51,359 bases of DNA from NCBI GenBank assembly GCA_015680685.1, contig MNCI01005623.1:736012-787370 (forward strand). The letters run 5' to 3'. The notes beneath the pieces were generated by a model that saw only the letters and a program-made list of their open reading frames with translations, was not told where the DNA came from and did no database searches. This document shows, one piece after another, positions 12,115 through 22,479 of this stretch. Source of the stretch: Gnetum montanum. Taxonomy: Eukaryota > Streptophyta > Gnetopsida > Gnetales > Gnetaceae. The translations under genes and the position numbers were made by a program. The number at the start of each line of letters is the position of its first letter. Positions within the stretch are counted from its first letter, which is position 1.

Positions 12115-12252
12115 GAAATGGCCTAAAACTATACTACGCAATGGCCCGAAATGGCCTAAAACTAGCATAAGTTACCAGTTAGCCGTTGTTCTGGTTGTTA
12201 ATGTATCATCTCTTTGGCATGTTACACAATGGCCCAAAATGACCTAAAACTA
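12115..12252 (+). repeat. Short repeat tract, 'ATGGCC.AAAACTAGCA' type
   Basis: Four loose copies of 'AATGGCC(T/C)(A/G)AAA(T/C)..CTAAAACTAGCA' occur just downstream of the protease. Related tracts occur at 17195-17365 and 21121-21430 and in element B at 33240-33420. Confidence 0.6.
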
Positions 12253-12435
12253 GCACATGAAAACATGAACATTTTATAGAAAACATGGCATGTATGCAAT
12301 GCACAAGTTAGCCCAAAATAAATTTCTATTTCACACAATTCTCTTTGCTTTATTCAAAATTGTTGCCTTTTAAACAATGTTTGCAAAATTTGTTACTCAA
12401 AAAATTCAAATTTTTTTTTTAAAAATCCCATGCTA

Positions 12436-15400
12436 TCATGGGTTGCTTTTGTTTGCATCATCTTTGCCTTTCGTGCCTGCATTACTTTCTTTTGCATCGT
12501 CTTCCCCTACATTGTCCTCTACCAGTTCTTCATTCCCTCCCTCTATGGGCCTTGCACCGTCATCTGGAGCTTGCATTGTAGGAGTGAAGTGGTTAGCTAG
12601 GGCAACAAACACAAACTACAATATGGCATAAGCATTAACACAATAAGAAGCAACTAACTTGAGAAGGGCCTGCATCCATCTCAAAGGGTATCCGGTCTAA
12701 ACTGAGATCAAGGTGGTGCTAGAACTCCTTTGCTAGGATGTCCATCCAACACCTATTGCTAGGTACAATGTTTGTAGTAGCTCTCTCCCTTTCGGTGGTT
12801 GTCCACCTTGGTGGTCTCTGGGAAAAGGAGATAGTTGTGGTCTCTCCTGTGGGAAGGTCCACTTTCAGGTTAGGAGATTCTGTAACCTTTACCTACTCCT
12901 TGAACTTGGCATAGGCCTTAGAAGCATCAATGACATTTACAAACGCTTTATACGTAAACGCCTCCATAGCAGCATCCTTGTACAATTTACAATGGGTCAA
13001 ATTTTCCCGTTTATACATGTGTTTGTGATTTCTCTAGGACTGCCCCCATTCATAAATCTTGGTGCTGATGTCTTTCAAATCTTGATATTTTTGGGCTAGC
13101 AAGTCTAGTTGCATCCGCTGTTCGATTATCTCGTAGGTGGATTCAACGTTCTGATGCGCGATAGTCCAAAACCTAGCATAGTCTATTACAGCCATGCACC
13201 AGTCCTTTTTGTTAGTGTTACGGGCTATGAGGAACTTGTTCCTTGACCTGAGATCCTCCACCTCAGTGACCAGGCTGGCCTCTCTTTGCTTAGCTTTTTT
13301 GATCCATTTCCACATGTCCTCCTTGACATGCTTATATTCCCACAAGTAGCATGCCGAGTGCAAAATGCATTTGCAAGCCTCGTTGTACAAATGAAGAGAC
13401 ACCTTGATCACTTCGGGTGGGAATGTAGGCAAGACACCAACCTTTAAAGGTCATGCCGAGTCCCATTTGAGTCGATAGGATGCCTTGACATAAAGAGCGT
13501 AGCAATCACGTTAGCATAGTAAGAGTAGCAAACTCAAGGAATTCTAGCATAACAACACTAGAGTGCCTAACCTTACTACTTACCCACATTAGGGTCTACC
13601 TACTAAAGGCAGTTGATCATGTTGTCAACAATTCCCTGCACGAACATAAACTTGTTAGGGATCTTGACCCATGACTCCGCACTAATCGGAGAGGGTCCTA
13701 CAGTATCAAAAGTAGTGCCTGTTACATAAATAATCATATCAACAATGGTCAAAAATGGGTTGTGACAAGGTAGACATATTGCCAAACTCACCAGCATCCA
13801 GTTGTGGCCTTTCTTCTTGCTAATGCAAGACGATGGCAGTAACCTTGGCAGAAGTCCCTGCCAAGTTTGTATGAGCCTTTTCTTCATGCGCTGGTGCCTT
13901 TCCTTTTAGGATACTAGCATCCTTTTTATTCAAGGGAGGTTCCTCTTCATTAGTAGGAAGATTCTCCCTAATGACAAGAGCCCCTACCCTAGCAATAGGA
14001 GCTCCTTTATTCTTGATCGGGGCCCTTTCTTCTGAGACTGGGACTTCCGCATCTTTATTCGTTACCCCTGTATTAGGGACTGACACCTCTTCATTGCCTT
14101 CTTCTTCTTCTTCTTCCTCTGCCAGCAGAGAAGCATGTTTGCATTTAGTCCAAAAAAAAGTTATCTTAAAGCAGGCACTACGATACGCTACGCCACCTAG
14201 TGTAGCAGAAAATAACAAAGTAAGCATTAGACAAAGGTGTTTACCAATAGGGGGTTATGTCATCTACAGTTTAAAACACATTATTTGCCCCTCCTCTTCC
14301 TCCATGCAAAGGGTTTCCTTAGCTGGAGGAGGCCTCTTCCACTACAACTCTTTGGACACAGTCTTGGCTATGAGACATTCCCCCTGCGACACGCTACCGA
14401 CCACAGCAGGGGGAATCTCTCCTATGCTGTCCTGGCCACGGACATTACGAGCCACCAAATCCTTAGTCATCATGGAGAATGACTCCCCAATTATTTCTGG
14501 GGGATCTTGGCCTCAGATATTCCAAAAGATTTGGCAAATCCATGGTCTAGAAATTTGGTCACAATTTCACATGACCCAGACTCCATTCTCTTGGACCACC
14601 AGAAACTCCATGAAGCGCTTCAGATAGCCTATGTAGAGGGCATAGTGTATGTTGGAATGGGACTCCAATTTCTAATGGATTCCCAAAATTTCAGCCTACA
14701 AGCCTTTATATAGGAAACTGGCCCATTTGTAACAGGCCCCATCCTCCATAACTTCATGCATTATCCAAGCCTGCTCAATCCCCAGGACCTTCCCTTAGGT
14801 AAGCAGCTAGGGGAATGTGCAAGCATGGAAGAAAGGGTAAATCTCCAGGATGGGCCCATCTTTGAACTTATCGATAGGGAGCCCCTTTCACTCCTTTGCA
14901 ATCCCTAGCCACTCATGAATATCCTTCTTTTGAAGTGTCAACTCCTTCTTGCCCCTCGATCCTATGAGAATGCCATCGGCAGGAACACCGAACAGGTCCG
15001 TAAATAGTTGGTCATTGATTTCAATGACCACCCACACGTCCCATATGTGCATGCGGAAGTGGCCCATCTTGTCAGAAAAGGAGTTGACCAGGGAGAGCAT
15101 CTAGACAGTAGGAATGCTTGGATTTGGGTCTAGGAATAGATTCATAAGTCTAGCCTTTTCGAGGTTCTAGACCAAGGAGTCCAAAGCTACATTGTTTATC
15201 CAATGTTGGCTCACTTCTACTTCATTGTTTTTGAAGTAGATGTTTGCTCGCTGTGTCTCAGTGGTTACCACCATCACCTGCTGGGGTTTCTTTGCCCTTA
15301 CAATAATTTTTCGCAAAAAAGTTTAGCATGAAAATGTAGAAAGTACAAAGATTGCAAAGACACTTAAGCATGCGACACTTACCACTTGTCCTATTGGGCC

Positions 15401-16865
15401 TATATGGTAATGAGAACTACAGAAGGTCAACTAGAATTTTTTCAACTGTGACCGGTTTGAAAGGTTCTACCCACTCCTCATCCAGCCAACCCTGCCCCTC
15501 ACACTGATCATAGGGAATAGAATATATGCCTGGATAGGTGTGGTATTCACCCTTGCATTGACCAATCACGCCTGTCCAAAGGTTCTTAGCAGAAGAGAAC
15601 TTCTTCAGGGCTATCTATGTTGTAACTAGTAGACCTGGTCAGTTGTGAATCTCATCCTTGTTGATGAAAAACCTGGTAACAAATGCATACTGTTAGCATT
15701 GGGTCAATATGGCCAACAACGCACAAACATAGCAGAACAAGGCTGCAAAAATCACCCACCAACATAGTAGATAGTTATTTGAGGGTTATGGAAGTACGTT
15801 GTCATAAAATGTGTGAGGAACAGTGTGTTGTAACGGTGGTAGTAGCTGTACTCAGGCATATCCCAGATCCATGCCAAACGTCTTAACCCTATTGGGCGCT
15901 AACTGGATCCTTCTCCCCACCTACTTATGATTTCCTCATTGGTCAAAAACCTTAGAATGCCTCGACTTGCCCCAGGCAATATGGCTTCTATTACGCCGGC
16001 CTCCTTATCCTCCTCTAGGGAGGACCAAATGATCACACTAAAGTGGTTGAGGAAGAATTGTAAGAAGTCCTATGCCCCTTTCCTAAATAAGATCCCCTGC
16101 TCTCCCATACGTATCTGGGGAGGAGTATTGGCCACAGGTTTGCTCACATGACACAGGACCCCTCTAATTTCAAAAACAATTAGGATTGGCCTTAGTCCCA
16201 TCATACACAATGCAACCAGCAAGTATTAGCATCATGTCTAAGTGCAATACACACGCAACATAGCAATACTTAGCAATCTGCACATATAGCGTATCATAAT
16301 CCTCTTCCTGTGTGTAGCGTAATAAGAATATGAAAGTGGTAGTGTAGCAAAAAATAGCCTAGCATAACAATAGAGTAATTAACCCTAATAGGGTGATTAA
16401 CAATACACCTTGATAAGACACGTGTTGCACTCTTGCATCACACATGGCCTAGCCTTCCTAAAGGTCCTACGTCACACCATTCGAAAGCTAAGTAACTTAA
16501 AATATTCAAGCCCCTGCGGTTATGACAATTGTAGTAGTGATTGTTTAGGTGACCTTGCATACAACGATAGCATAACATGTACACGTCTGCCACGGCCGAA
16601 ACAGCAACGACAACGACGCAAAGGACAAAACAACGCGATGACAAAAAACAAAAATGACTATGGCTAGGATACAAAATGAAAGCATAAAAAAAAAGCAAGA
16701 AATGATAACAAAATCATGAAAAAATAGAGGAACTGTAGTAGCCTACTAGACTAACAGCGTGTCCTTCTGTGCCGCGACGTGCACTTGTGTCATGCACCCT
16801 AAGGTTTTCTTTGCCTCATCGATAGTTGCAAGTGCCAAGTTCGTGTGTTCCTTCCTTGGAGCCAT
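12436..16865 (-). pseudogene. Antisense multi-exon gene inside element A (HAD-like N-terminus, mobile-domain-like middle, coiled-coil C-terminus)
   Basis: Read on the minus strand. Exon 1 (16865-16756) opens at ATG with MAPRKEHTNLALATIDEAKK. A possible exon lies near 16500-16415. The next clear exon (16202-15756) has PILIVFEIRGVLCHV, DFLQFFLNHFSVIIWSS and YNTLFL, in the order of a HAD/FCP1-type phosphatase fold. Approximate further exons are 15672-15383, 15296-14245, 14118-13792 (acidic, Glu-rich), 13718-13584 and 13441-12659 (coiled-coil-like), with an acidic tail to about 12436. The 15296-14245 exon has LVNSFSDKMGHFRMHIWDVW, LFGVPADG and IHYALYIGYLKRF, resembling plant mobile-domain proteins. 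Borders have GT/AG signals but are hand-placed. In-frame stops are mostly TAG at likely Gln sites. Element B has the same order (33770-37432). The function is unknown; interference with host silencing is only a guess. Confidence 0.7.
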
Positions 16866-17010
16866 TGTCCTGATTGCAAATTCTTCCTTGCCACTATGTA
16901 GAAAACTGCCTTGCTCACTATTAGCACAATCGCTTTGAAATCACCTTGTGCTTCGAATATGAGCTTTGTGCTCTTACAGTGAGAATGGCAAGTTTACTAG
17001 GGCTTAATCC

Positions 17011-17020
17011 CTATTTATGG
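17011..17020 (-). promoter_or_regulatory. TATA-like box for the antisense gene
   Basis: On the minus strand, CCATAAATAG lies about 146 bases upstream of the ATG at 16865, with no ATG between them in a competing long frame. The spacing suits a plant TATA box with a leader of about 115 bases. Only position and consensus support it. Confidence 0.45.
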
Positions 17021-17194
17021 CCGTAATGGTGAAAATGGAAACTTGTCGCTCTTTCTCTCTGTTTAATGCAGAGTGCACCATACAGCGTAGCATGCTTGCC
17101 ATGACATCGTAGCACTATTAGCATTAAAACCTTGACATGCTTCAAGCTAATAGCTTACTTTCCCGAAAAATGAAAAAATATATTTTCGATTATC

Positions 17195-17365
17195 ACGGTC
17201 TGAAAAGACCTTAAACTAGAAATCATAGCATAGTTACGCTTTTACCAGTCCGAAAAGACCTTAAAATAGCAAACCCCAGCATGTTGCAACTTTTGCGGTC
17301 TGAAAAGACCTTAAGCTAGCATTTTCAATCTGCTATATGTTCATAGTCCACAATGACGCTAAACT
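17195..17365 (+). repeat. Short repeat tract, 'GGTCTGAAAAGACCTTAAACTAG' type
   Basis: Three to four copies of (C/G)GTC(T/C)GAAAAGACCTTAA(A/G)(A/C)TAG occur at about 17197-17320, with a weaker one to 17365. Each carries a small inverted repeat, GGTCTgaaaAGACC. The tract sits between the antisense promoter and the RT exon. Confidence 0.65.
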
Positions 17366-17611
17366 AGCACTTTCACAATTTCACATCGGCTATTTTCCAT
17401 TCCTTAGCAGTTGCACGTTTTTGCATCGATGGTGTTACATTTCCTATTTTAGCAGCTCTGCATCTCCATGCCATAATGGTCTACCATGACCTTAAATTGG
17501 AAAAATTTTAATCTCTGCATCTTACATCTCGTCATTGCTTTGCAATTTTTTGTCATGCACGATTGCTACCAATAGGTGCCTCTTAACCATGCTTTCATCT
17601 CATTTTGACAG

Positions 17612-20600
17612 GTTAAGCAGAAAATGAAAATTCATCGCAATCTCTCCATGCCTTTAGCCCTAGTAGGTCCACATGGCAAGCTCATGAGACAATGGAACCC
17701 AGACCTAATTGACTTGGGGTCGACCATAGCTAGCACCATAGAGTCTTTAGAAGCATCCCCAGACTGGCTTGAGCATCTAGTTCAAACCCTAGATTTAGAG
17801 GCCAAGGATGTAATTGAAGACCCTCTTGTCGAGATGCCTGTGACCACATCCAAGGGGAAAGTGAAAACACTAAAGCTTAGCTCCCTCCTAGATGCACAGA
17901 CGCACAAAAGCATAGCCAAAATTCTACAAGACAACGTCAAAGTCTTCACGTGGTCATATAGTGATATGCTAGGTTTAGACCTGCGGCTGATATAGCACAA
18001 CATCATCCTAGACTCGCGTATGAAGGCAGTCAACTAGAAAGATTTCAAAGTCAAACCAAAAATTGCACTAAACATGAGGGATGAAATCACCAAGCTGTAC
18101 AAAGCTGGCTTCATCTGTGCTATTGATTATTTGGAATGGGTGTCCAACATCGTCATAGTTTTCAAGAAAATGGGAGGGATACGAATCTACATACACTTTC
18201 GGGATCTGAACAAGGTGACGATCAAGGATGATTTTCCTCTTCCAAGCATTGATCAACTCATCGACACCATGGATGGTCATGATCTGTTATCCATCATGGA
18301 TGGCTTTTTAGGCTACAACCAAATTTGCATCAACTCGGAGCATCAACTAACAATGACCTTTATGACCACATGGTGAACCTTCTATTACACCATGATGCCT
18401 TTTGGGCTTAAGAATGCTGGAGCAACCTACTAGCAAGCCACGACCTACATCTTCAGCGATTACATCTTAGAAACACTGAATGACTACATGGATGATATAA
18501 CAGTCAAGTCCAAAGAGGTAGCTGATCACCCACATGATCTAGAGGTAGTCCTTAAGTGTTTTCAAATGCATGATCTGCACCTCAATCCTAAGAAGTGTGT
18601 CTTTGGTGTGAAAATCAGATGCATGTTAGGGTTCGTGGTGTCAAAGGATGGAATATGGATGGACCCTAACAAAGTCAAGGCCATCGTCAACCTGGCACCT
18701 CATACAAACCTCAAGGAGTTATGTGGCTTGCAAGGTAGGGTACAATTCATTCAAAGGTTTATAGCAAAGTTGACTAACAAGTTACACCCCATGCAACATC
18801 TTCTAAAGAAAGGGGTTGACTTCGAGTGGACAACCTAGTGTCAACAAGCCTTTGATGACTTGAAGGAAGATCTCTCGCACCTTCCAACTATGCACCCGCC
18901 ACAAAGGGATAAGCCTTTCTTTATCTACCTTGCCAGCTCTGATACATCTATCACAGCACTGCTATGTCAGAAACGAGACAACAGATCTAAGATACCAATG
19001 TACTACCTAAGTCATGCATTAATAGTGCATGAGGAAAAATACAACAAAGTGGAGAGGAACTACCTTGCCTTAATGTTTATGTTAAAAAAGTGGAGGCACT
19101 ATCTATTTTGCAATGCAGTCAATATCATTTGCAAAAGAAACATACTCTAGGCTATCACTAACAACCTGTATGAAAGCAGAAGGATAGCCTGATGGAAAGT
19201 GATAAATGCAGAGTTTGACCTATACTATGTAAGCCAATCGTCGACTAAGGTTCAAGCCATAGCAACGTAGCTTAAAACCTCACCCATTGACGACCATGTA
19301 ACCATAGATCCTGAATTCTTAGATGAACACATTGGCACTATCAACGTCATCCCTTCGTATCTAGAAGCTACCTTAGACTTGAATGGTGCTTCAACCGCAT
19401 GAGGAGGTAGTGTAGGTGTCATTATTACATTTCCCTCTGGGGAAATGCAACCTTTTGCTTATCATTTTGCATTCCCCTACACCAACAATGTGGTAGAGTA
19501 TGAGGGGCTACTCAGAGGCCTCTCAGCTACCCAAATACTATGCATACAACACTTGGCAATCTGCAGTGATTCACAACTAGTTGTGAATCAAATCACCAAG
19601 GTCTATGCCTACAAAGCTACACACCTGCAATCCTACTACAACCTAGTGAAAAGCATGCTTAAGCAATTTGTAACCACAGACGTGTAACACGTGCCACACA
19701 ATGAGAACACCGTGGCAGATGCCTTAGCCACCCTAGCACTAAACATTCCACCACACTCGTTTGCAAGTCTACCAATGTCGATAGTCGAATGTACTAAGCC
19801 TATCACTCAGGCGGGGCACGTGGCCTCCATCAGTGCCATAGATGCCCAGGAGTGGTATGCTAACATTAAAGCCTACCTACAACGCGGTGAACCCCCATGC
19901 GGGCTGACATCTACCTAGAGAGATGCAATCCGTAAGAATGCTTGGCAATATACGCTCATGGGAAATGATGCCCTGTGCCGATGCTCCTACAACAGGATAT
20001 TGCTAGCATGTGTGGGTGGGGAGTAGGTGCAAAAGGTAGTTAATGAATTGCATGAGGAGCTGTGCAGTGGACACATAGCACCCAGGGCTATGGCTGCAAA
20101 AATCAAATGCCTAGGGTACTATTGGCCCCACATGGAGTGTGACTGCTTGTCGAAAGTCAAGACATGTGACATGTGCAAGAGATACACAAATCTCATATGC
20201 ATCTCACCTAAAGACCTACATCCTACGCAAATCATGTGGCCTTTCCAATGATGGGGAGTAGACCTCATAGGACCTATCACACCTAAATCCTCCATAGGAA
20301 ATAGCTTCATTATCATCACCACTGAGTATTTTACTAAGTGGGTAGAAGCCATTCCTCTAAGGAAAATGACGTCTTAGCAAATCTGCCATTTCATCTTGGT
20401 TAACATTGTGACAAGGTTTGGGCTTCCAATGACTATTGTGACCAACAATGGGCCATAGTTCAGTAGTACGAAAACCTAAATATTATGTAGCAATTTAGGC
20501 ATTAAGCAATCATTCTCCTCCCCCTACTATCTGCAGGTGAATGGGTAGGTGGAGGCTACAAATAAGTCCATCATCAACTAGCTGAGGCAAATGCTGAGTT

Positions 20601-21094
20601 GCAGCAAGAGGCGGTGACATGAGCAAATCCTCTATGTTCTCTGGGCCTACATACTGACATGCAGAACCACGACAAGTAAGACTCCTTACAACCTTATTTA
20701 TGGATATGAAGTTGTGTTGCCTCTTGCGTTGCAGGTACCATCACTCTGAATGATCCTCTTGGATGTCGTGAGTGAAACCCAGAACAACGAGTCATGGACC
20801 ATCAACCTTGACTCAATAGAGAAGGAGTGCATGTAGATGCTGAGATGCATAGAGCACTACTAGAGAAAACAGTAGAAAAAGCACCATGCAGACATACATC
20901 GATGGCCAGTACCGAAGGAAGACCTCGTCCTCAAGGCTATCCATGAGCATGTGAGCAAATTCTCAGCCAACTGGAAATGCCCTTACATGGTCACTAAAGC
21001 CTTCAGGAATGGAGCCTTCAAGCTAGTGGGCATGAATAGTAATGAGTTCACTAACCCGATGAATCACTTGTATCTCAAGCTGTACTACATATGA
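17612..21094 (+). pseudogene. pol: pol pseudogene: RT, RNase H, archaeal-type RNase H, integrase
   Basis: One reading frame runs 3.48 kb without a frameshift, broken only by about 23 stop codons, and ends naturally at TGA 21092-21094. RT: FRDLNKVTIKDDFPLPSIDQ near 18200-18260, MPFGLKNAGATY near 18390-18430 and the catalytic YMDD intact at 18485-18496. RNase H 1: about 18890-19150. A second, archaeal-type RNase H follows a spacer (about 19376-19760) with NNVVEYEGLLRGL, CSDSQLVVNQ and DALATLAL; its first catalytic Asp appears as Asn (LNGAS). Integrase: HHCC finger near 20045-20185, core Asp at 20261, second Asp changed to Asn (20444-20446, T-N-N-G-P), Glu at 20549-20551 in NG-stop-VE. Double RNase H identifies the Tat lineage. 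Stops at conserved Gln (GP-Q-F, NG-Q-VE, TY-Q) are TAG. Confidence 0.92.
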
Positions 21095-21120
21095 AGCACA
21101 ACGTCATCGAGCAGCATTCG

Positions 21121-21430
21121 CAATGATGTTAAACTAGTGGCATTGAGCATTGTCCGCTACGACGTTAAACTAGCAACAACATCAAGCAGTGTCCGCTATG
21201 ACGTTAAACTAGTGACAACAACTTTAAGCACTGTCCGCTATGACGTAAAACTAGCACAACTATTCTGCTATGACTATAAACGAGCACATCACATCCATTA
21301 TGATGTTAAACTGGTATGTACGGTTTGCTGGGACCTTAAACTAGTATGGTTTGCTGGGACCTTAAACTAGCATGATAGTTTGATAGGACTCTAAACTAGC
21401 ACATGGTCTACCAAGACCTTAAACTGGGTT
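21121..21430 (+). repeat. Tandem repeat tract, 'CTATGACGTTAAACTAG' type
   Basis: About ten copies of the motif (C/T)TA(T/C)GACGTTAAACTAG or TGGGACCTTAAACTAG occur, at irregular spacing of 25-55 bases. It starts 27 bases after the pol stop. The shared core, TTAAACTAG(C/T), links it to the tracts flanking the antisense gene. Confidence 0.75.
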
Positions 21431-22267
21431 TGTGTCACGTCCCTAGCATGCATCTATGCCAAGTACACATTGAACGAGCGTGCGCAGTGCTGACGTGTGG
21501 GTGGGACGTTGTAGCTCTAGAATGCAGTCCACGATGCAATGGGGAAAAGATTTGAAATGTATGTAATGCTGCCAGCCTTGGCATTAGGCTGACCCTTTTG
21601 AGATATCATACAACATTGCATTGGCCCTCCGGACCTACTGTCGCCATGGTCCATCGCCTTGACGGTAGCTCCTCGGCCAGTGCCCGTTGTTGGAGTTCCA
21701 GTACTATTGTGGACTAGCCACAATATTGTTATCCTCTAGCCCCCTGCCAATGGTGTTTGGCTATGTGGTAGCTAATCCCATAGCTAAATTGAGAATGCAT
21801 GCCCTTGGTAGGGATTCTAGAGCATCCACACTCACAGCAACTCTCGGTGCCTTTGAGGACAGCTCCTCCACACAGGTGTTGCCAAGGCCACCATTGGCCT
21901 TCCTACTTTGGACACCGTGCACTAGCACAAGTGTCCAAGAGCTTCAAAAACATCTACAACAAGAAAGACTTTTTCCCTTACTTTGCATAGTGGTTGTCTC
22001 ACTCTCCATCATACTTATAGGGTAAGGCCAAGAGAATACATTCATGCCACAACAGCAAACGCTATGGCGTTGCGAAGTGAGTGCCTCGACTAGCTTGACT
22101 GCTTCAGGATGCAAGTTCCATGATGTGCATAATGCAGCTCACCACATGGGAAGCACGCACCTATAGGTAGGTTAAAACCCCCCGGATGTAACGCAACTCA
22201 TCCTAGGAAAGGAACACCTATCCTACAGAGGGTCGAAGGCCAACGAAGGTAGAGATGAAAATGCAAA

Positions 22268-22301
22268 AAAGTCCCTCATGAGCACTTTGACGAGGGACTT
22301 T
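22268..22301 (+). other. Perfect 10-bp inverted repeat (hairpin) in 3' region
   Basis: AAAGTCCCTC (22268-22277) and GAGGGACTTT (22292-22301) are exact inverse complements around a 14-base loop. The site is about 190 bases upstream of the 3' LTR. It would form a stable RNA stem in the genomic transcript. Confidence 0.7.
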
Positions 22302-22479
22302 GCTAAACACCATCTTTATCCTTCTCCTGAACCTCCTTCTTTCTTGCTTCACCCTTTCACTCTCAAATGTAGCCAAGTGATGTCTTGACGTTCACCGAGT
22401 GGCAATGTTAGCCTCATGTCTTCGGTGGTGTTTCTTTTTCTTTGTTAATGTCTCTCAAGCCTGTCCTCTAGACGTCGAC

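Larger units (their letters stand above)
12011..17611 (+). other. Inter-domain region between protease and RT (probable sense-strand intron)
   Basis: On the plus strand this 5.6 kb has no retrotransposon domain. It ends in a good splice acceptor: a pyrimidine-rich stretch and CATTTTGACAG at 17601-17611, directly followed in frame by Val-Lys-Gln-Lys and the RT polyprotein. Ogre-type elements are known to remove an intron between protease and RT. The matching donor after the protease (somewhere near 11990-12020) could not be fixed. The region encloses the antisense gene at 12436-16865 and two short repeat tracts. Confidence 0.55.

Noticed and set aside
13971-14627. A 218-residue plus-strand open frame
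   Set aside because: It lies opposite the acidic and middle exons of the antisense gene, shows no retroelement motif, and has no counterpart in element B on the plus strand.
21517-22025. Possible third gene after pol in element A
   Set aside because: Short overlapping frames on both strands without a motif; no equivalent available in element B for comparison.
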